Notes: a model not told the origin generated them from the sequence alone. A stretch of DNA of 64,000 bases from Microbacterium sp. USTB-Y (GCF_023703415.1 NZ_JAGMTU010000005.1:62001-126000); one strand, 5' to 3'; shown: positions 26,472-35,867, counted from the first letter of the stretch. Translations and numbers: made by a program.

Positions 26472-28723
26472 CCGATCCTGACGGGTCGTCGAGTGAGTCG
26501 CGTCTTCCGGGGTCGCCGAGCGAGCCGGGTGCTCTGGGGTCGTTGAGCGAGCCGCGTGCTCCGGGGTCGTTGAGCGAGCCGCGTGCTCCGGGGTCGTTGA
26601 GCGAGCGAAGCGAGACGAAACGCCCTGCCCTGCAGGCCTCCGTCATCATCCCTTCCTATCGCGGAGAGCAGCGACTCCCCGAGCTCCTGGAACGCCTCAC
26701 GCGTCAGGACTTCGAGGGTGCGTGGGAGGTCGTGGTCGCTCTCGACGGCGAAGACGACGGATCCCGGGCCGTGCTCGAGACCTACCGGGACCGCCTTCCG
26801 CTGACGGTCATCGCGTCGGAGGAGAGCAGAGGAGTCGCCGCCACGCTCAACGGCGCGTACGAGGTGGCGCAGGGGGAGGTGCTGATCCGGTGCGACGATG
26901 ATCTGAGCCCGGAACCCCACATGGTGCGGCGGCACGTCGAACTGCATGCGTCGAGCGACGTTCCGCTCGGCGTCATCGGGGCCACCCGGGATGTTTTCGC
27001 GGACACACCCTATGCGCGGGCCTACGGCATCCCCGCCAATCGTCGGCATCTCGCCACGGCCTACAAGCGCGACGAGACCGAGACCTGGGTGCATTGGGCT
27101 GCCCACAATTCTGTGACTCGCGAGACCTGGGACCGCTTCGGCCGATTCGACACGAGCTTCGCCTATGGCGAGGACGGTGAACTCGGCTTCCGTTTGAGAG
27201 AAGCCGGTGTGCGCATCGTGATTGCCCCGGAGCTGGAGATCGTGCACCGCGGACCCGCGCCGAGCGCGGGGGTGCGTATCACCCGCGCCTTCGTCTCGGG
27301 CGCCAGCAGGCACGAGTTCGAACGTGCGCACCCAGGAACGGTGCGGCCGGCCGCAGCACCCGGCTCGCTCGCCGGGAATCTGTGGAACGGCGCGGTGGGT
27401 GCGCTGGCGGCGTCGGTGCGGTCGCAGGGCGGCTATCGCCGCTACGGCCGCGCGATCGACGGACTTCGCTCCGCCGTCCCGGCGGGGCTGCGAGGTCGCC
27501 TGATCGCACTCGGCGTCGAGGCCGCAGGCCGCTCGGGCTACCGCAACGGCGCGGAGGACCTCCGCTCCGAGTCGTGGCGCGACGCTCATCGCTCCCCGGG
27601 GTTCGACGGTCGGACGCACCGCGAAGCCGTGCCCGCGCCGAATCGCGGTGTCCCGGAGCAGCCGATGCGCACAGCGCTCTGGATCGTCCCCGTCGCGGAT
27701 CTCGGCGGGGTCGCGCGCCATGTGCTCGACGCCACCCGGGTCGGCATACCGGGCTGGAGGGTGGTCGTGCTGTGCCCCGAAGGGCCGCTCGCCGAGCGCC
27801 TTCGGGAGCAGGGCGCTGCCGTCACGACGGGACGCTTCGGACCCGATGCCGGGCCTGTGGCGTCGATGCGCACGCTGCGCCGGACCGCGGCTGCGCTCCG
27901 TCCCGACATCGTGCATTCGCACCTCGCCTACGCCGACATCATCAACGCCTGGACGCGCCTGCCCCGCGGCACCCGTCGTTTCACGACCGAGCACGGCATC
28001 GCCGGCGACGACGGCGTCTATCACCACTCCTCGCTGCAGTCGCGTGTCATGGCCTTCGTGCACCGCGCCCGGTTCCCCCGCTTCGACGGCGTCATCGCCG
28101 TCGCCGAGGCGACGAAGCGCGCCATGATCCAGAAATGGCATGTGACTCAGCCGATCACCGTGATCCTCAACGGCGTCGACCTGCCCGAGGGCGTCGAACC
28201 GCGGGATCCCTCGACGGTCACGGGGACGCGAATCCTCTCGCTGTCCCGTCTCGCCCCGGAGAAGCGGATCGACAAGCTCATCGAAGCGTTCGCACTCGTG
28301 AAGAAGGAGCGCCCCGAGGCGACTCTGACGATCGCGGGGGAGGGCCCGTTGCGTGCGGAGCTCGAGCGCCGCTCCAGCCGAATCGGGTTGGCAGATGCCG
28401 TGCGCTTTCCAGGGTTCATGGATCCCGACGAGGCGATGGCCGACGCAGACGTGCTGGTGCAGCTGTCGATCTGGGAGAACTGCTCGTACACACTGCTCGA
28501 CGCCGTCGCACGAGGCCTGAGGGTCGTGGCTGCCGACGTCGGGGGCAACCATGAGATCGTAGGTCGAGGGGGCCTTCTCGATCAGGTGGATTCCCTCACC
28601 GTCAGTCGGGCACTGCTCTCGGCTGACGACGGCACGCTCGGGGCCGGTCGGATCCTGTCACGAGATGAGATGTGTGATCGTCTGGCGAGCCGCTACTCAG
28701 GAGACGGGGGAGATGAATGCTGA
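26468..28723 (+). CDS. Bifunctional glycosyltransferase, GT2-GT4 fusion
   Basis: A 751-residue protein. Residues 5-53 are an in-frame low-complexity repeat (unit PGSLSEPRA). A GT2 domain follows at about 57-310, with ASVIIPSYRG, IRCDDDLSPEPHMVRRH and FDTSFAYGEDGELGFRLREAG. A GT4 domain starts near residue 400 (MRTALWIVPVADLGGVARH), with LSRLAPEKRIDKLIEAF and the donor loop IWENCSYTLLDAVARGLRVV. A gap of about 90 residues links the two. It probably adds two consecutive sugars of the repeat unit. The GTG start overlaps the previous stop; the GT4 half might also be translated separately but no ribosome-binding site stands out there. Confidence 0.85.
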   Translation: MTDPDGSSSESRLPGSPSEPGALGSLSEPRAPGSLSEPRAPGSLSERSETKRPALQASVIIPSYRGEQRLPELLERLTRQDFEGAWEVVVALDGEDDGSRAVLETYRDRLPLTVIASEESRGVAATLNGAYEVAQGEVLIRCDDDLSPEPHMVRRHVELHASSDVPLGVIGATRDVFADTPYARAYGIPANRRHLATAYKRDETETWVHWAAHNSVTRETWDRFGRFDTSFAYGEDGELGFRLREAGVRIVIAPELEIVHRGPAPSAGVRITRAFVSGASRHEFERAHPGTVRPAAAPGSLAGNLWNGAVGALAASVRSQGGYRRYGRAIDGLRSAVPAGLRGRLIALGVEAAGRSGYRNGAEDLRSESWRDAHRSPGFDGRTHREAVPAPNRGVPEQPMRTALWIVPVADLGGVARHVLDATRVGIPGWRVVVLCPEGPLAERLREQGAAVTTGRFGPDAGPVASMRTLRRTAAALRPDIVHSHLAYADIINAWTRLPRGTRRFTTEHGIAGDDGVYHHSSLQSRVMAFVHRARFPRFDGVIAVAEATKRAMIQKWHVTQPITVILNGVDLPEGVEPRDPSTVTGTRILSLSRLAPEKRIDKLIEAFALVKKERPEATLTIAGEGPLRAELERRSSRIGLADAVRFPGFMDPDEAMADADVLVQLSIWENCSYTLLDAVARGLRVVAADVGGNHEIVGRGGLLDQVDSLTVSRALLSADDGTLGAGRILSRDEMCDRLASRYSGDGGDEC
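26480..26624 (+). repeat. 27-bp direct repeats of a dispersed element, inside a coding region
   Basis: Five tandem units of 27 bp begin at 26480, 26507, 26534, 26561 and 26588. The first is decayed; the last is complete and runs on into GAAGCGAGACGAAACGCC (26607-26624). Each unit encodes nine residues in frame. A related sequence lies in the opposite orientation at 45874-45918 upstream of rplM, where it contains the same GTTGAGCGAGC and GAGCGAGACGAAACG blocks. Confidence 0.85.
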
Positions 28724-30519
28724 TCGTCTTCGATGCGCAGGTCCGGCGAGGGCTGAGCTCGCTCTTGGCTCTCGCCGGCGTCCGGGGTCTTCCGTGGATC
28801 GCGCTGTCCGCATTGATCATGATTGCTCAGACGGTGCTGAGCACGATTCCGGTCGTCGCCATCGTTCCGCTTCTGCAGCTCTTCTCGGACCCGTCGGCCT
28901 CGGGCTTTGCGGTGCAATGGGTGGCCGGCATCATCGGCACATCGAATCCAGAAGTCTTGATTCCCGTCTTCGCGCTCTCCATCGGGGTCGTCTATCTCGT
29001 CTCCAGCGGCCTCTCCGTTCTCCTGACCTGGTGGCAGTCGGGGCGGATTTCGACTCTCGGGGTACGCGCCGCCACTGAGCTGCTTCGGCGCTATGCGTCG
29101 GAGCCGTATGCGTCTCACCGCACCCGGTCGAACGCGGAGGTGATCAGGAACATGGGGCTCGTCGTGACGTCGGTCAGCGCGCTGGCAAACGTCCTGACGA
29201 TCTACACCAGCGCGCTGACCCTGGCCGGCATCTGCATCGTCCTGCTGATCGCCTCGCCTCTTGTGACGATTCTGACCGTCGTGCTCTTCGGGGCATCGAT
29301 GATGATCACGCAGCGCGTGCTCAGGCCGGCTCAGCGGCGCGCGGGAGAGGAAGGTGCGGAGGCGGATCTCCAAGGCTGGTTCCACATGCTGCCGCTCATC
29401 GAGGGATTCCGTGAGGCGCGTCTCACCAACACAGCCGAACGCTTCGTCGGCGCATACGAGCAGACGCGCCTGAGGTCGATGCGCGCGGGCCGCATCATGT
29501 CGACGCTGGGTGCCGTTCCTGCCGCCGTATCGCAGGTCGTCTTCGCGTTCGCGGTCGCCGGGATCGCGGCTGTCCTGTTCTCGGCGGGCTCGACCGCGGG
29601 TGCGATCACGACCCTTGGTCTCTTCGCTGCGGCAGCGATGAGGGCGATCCCCACCATGAATCTTCTCGCGGCTACTGTCGGCAACGTCCGTTCGGCGGAA
29701 CCGGGACTGAAGATCCTTGCGGACGCGTCCGAGGATCTGGACGTCGAGGACGCCTTTCAGACGACTCCGTCAGGCGGCCGACCTTATCGAGGTGACATCG
29801 TCCTCGACAGGGTGACCTTCGAGTATCCGGACGCGTCGGAACCGGTGGTCCGCGATGTCGATCTCGTCATCGCGCAGCATGAGACCACCGCCATCGTCGG
29901 GTCGAGCGGTGCAGGGAAGTCCACGCTGATCGATATCGTCCTCGGTCTTCTCGAGCCCAGCAGCGGAACCATCTCCGTCGGCGGCGAGTCAATCTTCGAG
30001 GACAGGGCCGGGTGGTACCGGACTCTGGCCGTCGTGCCCCAAGAGGTCTTCCTGCTGAACGACACGTTGGAATCGAACATCACCTTCGGCTATCCGGCGA
30101 CTGCCGATTCGCGTGAGGGTGTTCTGAGGGCGCTGCGACTCGCGCAGCTCGACTCGCTGGTGCAATCGCTTCCGAATGGCCTTCAGACGGTGATCGGCGA
30201 GCGCGGGACGCGGTTGTCCGGAGGACAGCGGCAGCGCCTAGGTCTTGCGCGCGCCCTGTATCGGGAGCCAGAGGTCTTGCTTCTCGATGAAGCGACATCT
30301 GCCCTGGACAATGCGACGGAGGCCGAGATCACCAGAGCGCTCAAATCGTTGCACGGCAAGGTGACGATCATCGTGGTCGCACATCGCCTTTCCACGGTGC
30401 GCAACGCCGACAAGCTCGTCTTTCTGCAGTCCGGGTCGATCGCGGCTGAGGGAACTTTCGACGAGGTCGAGCGTGCTGTACCCGAGTTTGCGCATCTGGT
30501 CGAACTCGGAAAACTCTGA
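28717..30519 (+). CDS. ABC transporter, fused permease/ATPase (PglK/MsbA type)
   Basis: A 600-residue half-transporter. The first 320 residues contain six membrane spans. The ATPase follows, with Walker A GSSGAGKST (about residue 396), Q-loop PQEVFLLND, signature LSGGQRQRLGLARAL (about 500) and Walker B VLLLDEATSALD (about 523), then the H-loop AHRLSTV. It works as a homodimer. Within this operon it is the best candidate for flipping the lipid-linked repeat unit, in the manner of PglK, since no Wzx-type flippase is present in locus 1. It overlaps the fusion glycosyltransferase by seven bases. Confidence 0.9.
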   Translation: MLIVFDAQVRRGLSSLLALAGVRGLPWIALSALIMIAQTVLSTIPVVAIVPLLQLFSDPSASGFAVQWVAGIIGTSNPEVLIPVFALSIGVVYLVSSGLSVLLTWWQSGRISTLGVRAATELLRRYASEPYASHRTRSNAEVIRNMGLVVTSVSALANVLTIYTSALTLAGICIVLLIASPLVTILTVVLFGASMMITQRVLRPAQRRAGEEGAEADLQGWFHMLPLIEGFREARLTNTAERFVGAYEQTRLRSMRAGRIMSTLGAVPAAVSQVVFAFAVAGIAAVLFSAGSTAGAITTLGLFAAAAMRAIPTMNLLAATVGNVRSAEPGLKILADASEDLDVEDAFQTTPSGGRPYRGDIVLDRVTFEYPDASEPVVRDVDLVIAQHETTAIVGSSGAGKSTLIDIVLGLLEPSSGTISVGGESIFEDRAGWYRTLAVVPQEVFLLNDTLESNITFGYPATADSREGVLRALRLAQLDSLVQSLPNGLQTVIGERGTRLSGGQRQRLGLARALYREPEVLLLDEATSALDNATEAEITRALKSLHGKVTIIVVAHRLSTVRNADKLVFLQSGSIAAEGTFDEVERAVPEFAHLVELGKL

Positions 30520-30543
30520 CCTCATTCCGAAGGAGCGACTGCG

Positions 30544-31392
30544 ATGACCTTGTCGACGTCGGGGCTGCGGCTCATCGGTTCAACGAAGGCCGCGCTGCTG
30601 AGCGGGGTCCGCCGAGGCCGCCCGGTCGCATGGACGCCGCCGTGGATGCGCTTCGGGAACTATCTGATGCTGGGCTTGTGGGCTCACGAGTCCGCCCATC
30701 AGACGCGCAGAAGGTTCGCTCTGCTGCACCCGGGGAATCAGCTCCTGGAGACGATGTTCCCGGGGTTCGTGCGGGAGTATCTGCTGCGGCCGGCCCAGGT
30801 CCGTTTCACCGACCAAAGGCTGATGCCGTGGTCGGGTGGCAATGTCGAGACGTTCAAGCCTGATGTGCTGGCCGACTTCATCGACACCGTGCTCCTGCCG
30901 GAGAGTCCGCTTCGTGGAATGGATCAGATCTCCCCGGAAACGGTGGTGGTCAACGTGCGGCGTGGTGACTACTACTCGGTCCCCGAGCACAAGAAGGAAT
31001 ACGGGATCAATATCCACGGGTACGTGCGCACCGCCTTGGAGAGCATGTCCTCAACGGAACCGGTGAGCCATCTTCAGGTCGTCTCCGACGACGTGCCCTG
31101 GTGTCAGCAGAATCTGGATGCGATGCTGTCGGAGTTCGCACCGGTGACCTATCAGGTGGATAGTTCCCCCCAGCAGGATCTTGCGTCCCTCGTGCATGCC
31201 CGCCGTCTGATCATCCCGAACTCGACGTTCTCGATGTGGGGAGGGTACCTCGGTGATCGTCTGCATCGCGACCGAGTCGTCTATGCTCCCCGTCTGTTCG
31301 CCCGGAGTCGGAACGGCGGACGCGGAGATGCGTACCTTGACTCCTGGCATCTCGTGGAGGACATCCCCGGCGGGTGGGATCCGCGGGATTAA
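30544..31392 (+). CDS. Alpha-1,2-fucosyltransferase family (GT11)
   Basis: A 282-residue protein with GT11 landmarks: an N-terminal FGNYLMLGLWA, the GDP-fucose site VVVNVRRGDYYSVPEHKKEYG (about residue 136) and IIPNSTFSMWGGYLGD (about 221), a variant of the usual NSTFSWWGAWL. It should transfer fucose from GDP-fucose to a galactose-type acceptor in alpha-1,2 linkage. No GDP-fucose biosynthesis gene (gmd, fcl) is visible in the window. AAGGAG lies ten bases before the ATG. Last gene of the operon; it overlaps the stop of the convergent GT4 by four bases. Confidence 0.82.
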   Translation: MTLSTSGLRLIGSTKAALLSGVRRGRPVAWTPPWMRFGNYLMLGLWAHESAHQTRRRFALLHPGNQLLETMFPGFVREYLLRPAQVRFTDQRLMPWSGGNVETFKPDVLADFIDTVLLPESPLRGMDQISPETVVVNVRRGDYYSVPEHKKEYGINIHGYVRTALESMSSTEPVSHLQVVSDDVPWCQQNLDAMLSEFAPVTYQVDSSPQQDLASLVHARRLIIPNSTFSMWGGYLGDRLHRDRVVYAPRLFARSRNGGRGDAYLDSWHLVEDIPGGWDPRD

Positions 31393-32561
31393 CGAGCTGA
31401 GCCGTGTGCTTTCTGGGCCGCCTTCTCGATGAAATCCCGCACGCGCTCATCGAAGATGGATTCCATCGAGAGGGGAGCCATGTACTGGAGAGCCTGTGAC
31501 GATTGGTCGCGCAACAGGTTCTCGTCTCGGGAGATCGCTTCGATGAGGTCCGCCATCGCACGGATGTCGCCCTGCCGCACCTCCCATCCGCCGCCGCCAT
31601 GTCGCAGGAGGGGCGAGAGCGTGTCATTCGCGAACCCCAGCACGGGCACCCCCATGCCCATCGCCTCGTAGTAGGTGCTCGAAGAATCGCCCTGTACGTG
31701 CGGGAACAGCATGACATCCACGGACGTCGCGAAATTCTTCCATTCCGTATCGAAATCGAGGTGCCCGAGGAGCGACAGATGGTCTGATGCTTTCAGGCTC
31801 TCCGACAACGGGCCTGTTCCAGCCACCGAGATCTTCACATCCAGAGAGCGGCGATGCAGCTCCTCGGCGAGGAGCGGCAGGTACTGCACGCCCTTCATGG
31901 GGATCAGTCTGCCGGAGAAGGCGAGGTGCAGTGGACGCGAATCCGGCACTGACCGGGGTCGCGCGCTGTCCAGATCGGCACGGGTGATTCGGTGGTCGAA
32001 GTAGACGAGCGCGGAGGGGTGAACGCGGCGATAGTGCTCGTAAGACGCATAGCCGTTCGCGTGAAAGCCTGCCGCTCCTCGAACCATTCGATCGAATCTA
32101 CGACGCGCACGCTCCGCCCCCAGAGCGATCCGCGCCCGGTCGGCGATGTTCGTGGCTCCGAGCATCGAGATATGTCGTCTGACGCTCGGAGAATAGTCAT
32201 CGCCGAGCACGACGGGGATTCCCAGCGCGAGTACGTCATCGATACCCGGGGTGTTCACACTGCCATGGACGAGTGCAGGGCGGAGAGCGTTGATATCAGC
32301 CGCGCTGATGGTCGCTATTGCCGCGAATCCGCGATCCGCTGCCGGGGTGACCCATTCGTTGCCTGGAGTCGCCTCGGAGATTTCTCTCGGAGGCTCCAAC
32401 GAAGTGATCGCGACAGGTCCCTGCCAGCGATTCGCGAATGCTCGCAGACCGATCGCGGTCTTGTTCGGTACGCCCAGAGCACCGTCGGGGAGGCGCGGGA
32501 TCGCTCCAGCCTGGATGTAGAGCAGCAGGCGGCCTCGGGCCGAGACGGTCGAATCGATCAC
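31389..32561 (-). CDS. GT4 family glycosyltransferase
   Basis: A 390-residue GT-B enzyme. N-terminal part with GAIPRLPDGALGVPNKTAIGLRAF; C-terminal donor domain with LAFSGRLIPMKGVQYLPLLAEEL, LGHLDFDTEWKNFATSVDVMLFPH and the EX7E-type loop STYYEAMGMGVPVLGF. The start overlaps the stop of the upstream GT4-GT2 gene by four bases (ATGA), so the two are translated together. Sugar specificity is not predictable. Confidence 0.86.
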   Translation of the reverse strand: MIDSTVSARGRLLLYIQAGAIPRLPDGALGVPNKTAIGLRAFANRWQGPVAITSLEPPREISEATPGNEWVTPAADRGFAAIATISAADINALRPALVHGSVNTPGIDDVLALGIPVVLGDDYSPSVRRHISMLGATNIADRARIALGAERARRRFDRMVRGAAGFHANGYASYEHYRRVHPSALVYFDHRITRADLDSARPRSVPDSRPLHLAFSGRLIPMKGVQYLPLLAEELHRRSLDVKISVAGTGPLSESLKASDHLSLLGHLDFDTEWKNFATSVDVMLFPHVQGDSSSTYYEAMGMGVPVLGFANDTLSPLLRHGGGGWEVRQGDIRAMADLIEAISRDENLLRDQSSQALQYMAPLSMESIFDERVRDFIEKAAQKAHGSAR

Positions 32562-34771
32562 CGCGCCGACCGGGAGTTCTGCAGAGATGAAGGTTCGGTT
32601 CGCGGCTCTGAGCTCGAAGGACTGCTTTCGTCACGCTCGAGGGAGGACATGAGCATTCGATCCGGCACCTGCTTGCGCAGGCGATAGCGCCAATGACCTT
32701 CGAGAGTACCCAGCGCCCACCCGATCCCCTTCGCAGCTTCGACCCGAGTGCCGGGCCGGACAAGACGAGCCACATCGGTCACGGCCAAGAGAGCCTGATG
32801 GATCGCGCCGCGAAACGATACGGGAGCCACCGGGGCCCCCGTCCGCGCGAACCGCACCCAGAGGAGGAGTCTCGTTCTCGCCGAGTTTCGTGCCTGACGG
32901 TAGGCGTCGCGAGCGCGCGCACGTTGCCGATAGCTCAAGATCGCCTTCTCTTCGCCCCGGATCGAGTACCCGGCTTCCTGAAGCCGCCAGCAGAAGTCGG
33001 CTTCGTCATGGCCGCCGATGAACGTCTCATCGAAGCCGCCGACGGCGAGGGCCGCCGCGCGGCGGACGCCCAGAGACGCTCCGATTGCGTAGGGGAGGTA
33101 GCCCAACACGGAATGAAGCGGGTCTCCGAGATTCGTTGTGGGGGCGTGGCGACGCCCGGAGAGCGATGGGGAATAGGGCACTGCATGACCGCCCACGACG
33201 TCGGCGGTCTCCAATGCCTGCGCAAGGGCAGCGACCCATCCGCTGTGGACCTCGTCGTCGTGGTCGCAGATGAGGACCTTCTCACCCCACGCTGCCGCCA
33301 ACCCCACGTTGCGAGCATGGTTGACGCCGCGCCGATCACCGGCATCGATGACTCGGAGGGCGCCGAACGCGTCGCCGTAAGCGAGCGCAACCTGCTTGGT
33401 CCGGTCCGACGAGCCGTTGTCCGCGATGACGATGTCCAGATCCTTCGCCTCCGCCTGCCGTGCGAGCGCTGCCAACTGATGGGAAAGGAGATGCTCCCCG
33501 TTGAACACAGGCACGACGACGGACACGTCATAGTGTTCGCGGGTCGCAGGCGCCGTCTCTGAGGGCTCGCCGTAGATCGCAGTGACGGCCCGTTCGAAAG
33601 GCAGTTCTCCGTATCGGCTGTGTGCCCATCGCAGGCGGTCCAAGGCGGTCTCGCGTTCCGCGCTTGCGGAGGTCAGGATGCGTACGACCTCGTCGGCGAA
33701 CCTCTGAGGATCGTCGAACGACGCGGGGGCGAACTCGTGGTCGCCGATCCCCTCGGTCGCGGTGGACGTGGCGACGAAGGGGAGGCCGCTCGTCATCGCC
33801 TCCAGCACCTTGAACTTCAGGCCGGCGCCCAAGCGAAGCGGCATGACCGCCACAGTGGCATTGCGGTACTCCGCGCCGAGGTCGTCTGCGAACCCCACCG
33901 CATCGACCCCGGATGTCTCTTCGAGGAGCTCTCTCCGCGACGGAGTCGAAGAGCCGATGAAGCGAAGGCGCGCTTCGGGGAGCCGGCGCCGCACGGCCGG
34001 CCAGATCTCGCTGCAGAGCCATACCGCGGCATCCCAGTTCTCAATCCGTCGGAGAGGGCCGACGAAGAGCGCAACCGGCGCGCGGGAGGAGTCAGCAGTT
34101 TCGTCAGGCTCGAATCCTGGAATCCAGGGCAGAAGCACGTCGACGTTCCTCGCGGCGTCGAGCAGCCCTCGGTCCTTCTCGCTGAACACCACGACGGAGT
34201 CCGCCCGCCCGAGGACACGACGCTCGAGCATCTTCGCCTGGAGAGCGCCGGACATCAAGAGGATCTTCTTCTTGATCGATGCCGCAGTGTGGTACTCGCG
34301 CCAGAACCCTTGGCTGGGCACGTCATGCAGGGTGGTGACAACCCGCGCCGACGGTGCAAGCGCGGCGATTCCGCGAATCGACCACGACAGCGAGGGCCAT
34401 TCGATGTCGACGAGGTCGGCATCTCTCAGCGCTGCGTGTGCACGGGGATCGGCCTGGAGCCCTCGAAGGAAACCACGCGGAGGTCGCAGCGGGGCGAGGC
34501 GATCAAATCGCTCCTGAGCGCCACGGACGAAAGGTGTTTCGCTCAGTGGCTGCTCGGGGATGACGATGACGGATTCGATCGAAGGGAAGGAGGCGTTCTC
34601 GGAGCCTTTGCCGGACTCGGGCACGATGAGTGTGATCTCGTTGTCGGCCAGTTGCGAGATCAGCGAGGAGAAGAAGTTGCCACCGGCGTTGTCGGATTGT
34701 GTCAGAGGTACGGTCGGCGTGATGATCACTACCTTCCGCCTCGCCGATGACGCGCGCCTGTCCTGAGACAT
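32558..34771 (-). CDS. Bifunctional glycosyltransferase, GT4-GT2 fusion
   Basis: A 737-residue protein. The first half (about 15-395) is a GT4 domain with VVIITPTVPLTQSDNAGG, ALFVGPLRRIENWDAAVWLC and LRLGAGLKFKVLEAMTSGLPFVAT. The second half (about 415-690) is GT2 with VSVVVPVFNGEHLL, IADNGSSDRTKQVA, ICDHDDEVHSGWV and FDETFIGGHDEADFCWRLQEAGY. The domain order is the reverse of that in the fusion at 26468-28723. A G-rich ribosome-binding site precedes the ATG at 34771. It likely adds two successive sugars. Confidence 0.86.
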   Translation of the reverse strand: MSQDRRASSARRKVVIITPTVPLTQSDNAGGNFFSSLISQLADNEITLIVPESGKGSENASFPSIESVIVIPEQPLSETPFVRGAQERFDRLAPLRPPRGFLRGLQADPRAHAALRDADLVDIEWPSLSWSIRGIAALAPSARVVTTLHDVPSQGFWREYHTAASIKKKILLMSGALQAKMLERRVLGRADSVVVFSEKDRGLLDAARNVDVLLPWIPGFEPDETADSSRAPVALFVGPLRRIENWDAAVWLCSEIWPAVRRRLPEARLRFIGSSTPSRRELLEETSGVDAVGFADDLGAEYRNATVAVMPLRLGAGLKFKVLEAMTSGLPFVATSTATEGIGDHEFAPASFDDPQRFADEVVRILTSASAERETALDRLRWAHSRYGELPFERAVTAIYGEPSETAPATREHYDVSVVVPVFNGEHLLSHQLAALARQAEAKDLDIVIADNGSSDRTKQVALAYGDAFGALRVIDAGDRRGVNHARNVGLAAAWGEKVLICDHDDEVHSGWVAALAQALETADVVGGHAVPYSPSLSGRRHAPTTNLGDPLHSVLGYLPYAIGASLGVRRAAALAVGGFDETFIGGHDEADFCWRLQEAGYSIRGEEKAILSYRQRARARDAYRQARNSARTRLLLWVRFARTGAPVAPVSFRGAIHQALLAVTDVARLVRPGTRVEAAKGIGWALGTLEGHWRYRLRKQVPDRMLMSSLERDESSPSSSEPRTEPSSLQNSRSAR

Positions 34772-34805
34772 TCCACCCCCTGGTCCTACCGTGTCCCTGC
34801 CGATG

Positions 34806-34811
34806 ATCTTA
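34806..34811 (-). promoter_or_regulatory. -10 box (TAAGAT) of the two-gene GT operon
   Basis: On the minus strand TAAGAT lies 34 bases before the ATG at 34771. It matches the -10 box of the 11-gene operon (17279-17284). The -35 region is poor. Confidence 0.4.
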
Positions 34812-34964
34812 TCCGGGACCGGTTGTCGGTACGCCTGCAGGGGGTCGAGGGTGGCGGGTAGGCTCAGTCGGCGGCCGGCCGGAAGGTCCATGGCGGCAGA
34901 CCGGGTCCAGGATCGAGCGCCCAATGCGGCTCAGGAACACTCGAAAAGACAGGGAGTGCGCATT

Positions 34965-35867
34965 ATGGAGCCCGACAGGCTTCTGGTTCGAGCCGCGCGG
35001 CGCGCGCGCAGAGAACTGCGATTCGGCATGGAAAAGCTCTTCCGACCGCTTCTGAGCCCCGCGCAGCGTCGCGCCAATGCTCGATGGCGCGAATCGGTGA
35101 TCGCGTCTACGCCTCCGCTATCGGACGATCATGTCGGTGACCTTCTGGTCATCGCTCCACACCCGGATGACGAGACCATCGGTTGCGCAGCGACCATGGT
35201 GCGACGTCGGTTGCGAGGCGCAAGAGTGCGAGTCGTCGTGGTCTCCGACGGAGGGAACTCGCATCGATCTGCGCTCATCTCCGAGCACGAGCTGGCTACG
35301 ATACGCCGCGACGAATCGCTCGCCGCAGCTGATCTCCTGGGCATCGGAAGAGGTGCGGTGCAGTTCCTGGGATTCGATTCCGCCCAGTTGCGAGCACAGC
35401 CGCAGGCTGTCGTCAGCGCGATCACGGATCAGATCCGGCAGTTCGGTCCCAGCGAGATACTCACCACCTCCATCGTCGAATGGAGCGACGAGCATCGGAT
35501 CGTCGCCGGCCTTGTCCGGCTTGCCACGGAGGAGAGCGGCTTCACGGGAGTTCTGCGCGAATTCCCGGTATGGCATTGGGACAACGGTCCCTCCAGGGCG
35601 AAACCCTGGGCCTCTCCGCTGCGTCATGTCGTGGACTTGATCCGCTTCCGTCGACTGGCAGCGGCCTCGCGCCCGGGGGTGTCGGTTCCGGTCGCAGAAC
35701 TGCGCCCGCTGAAGGAGGCAGCGTTCGCGTGCTACCGCTCCCAGACTACGAACCTCACCGGCGAGGAGACCTGGCGCCCCTTTCCCGATCGGTGGCTGGA
35801 GAAGTTCCTCGATCACGAGATCTTCTTCACCGTGAGCGATGCGTCAGGGGCGTCAGTGGCCGAATAG
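34965..35867 (+). CDS. PIG-L/LmbE family deacetylase
   Basis: A 300-residue zinc-dependent deacetylase. After a basic 55-residue lead it has the diagnostic APHPDDE (about residue 62), where Asp and His bind zinc, VVVSDGGNSHRS, IRRDESLAAADLLGI and SDEHRIV with the third zinc ligand. Family members remove N-acetyl from GlcNAc-type sugars on lipid or small-molecule carriers (GlcNAc-PI, GlcNAc-Ins, bacillithiol-type). In this context it may act on a glycan intermediate. AGGGAG sits ten bases before the ATG. Its stop overlaps the convergent GT4 by 15 bases. Confidence 0.88.
   Translation: MEPDRLLVRAARRARRELRFGMEKLFRPLLSPAQRRANARWRESVIASTPPLSDDHVGDLLVIAPHPDDETIGCAATMVRRRLRGARVRVVVVSDGGNSHRSALISEHELATIRRDESLAAADLLGIGRGAVQFLGFDSAQLRAQPQAVVSAITDQIRQFGPSEILTTSIVEWSDEHRIVAGLVRLATEESGFTGVLREFPVWHWDNGPSRAKPWASPLRHVVDLIRFRRLAAASRPGVSVPVAELRPLKEAAFACYRSQTTNLTGEETWRPFPDRWLEKFLDHEIFFTVSDASGASVAE

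Noticed and set aside
26480..26624. CRISPR or VNTR outside a gene
   Set aside because: The 27-bp units are contiguous without spacers and lie in frame within a glycosyltransferase gene.
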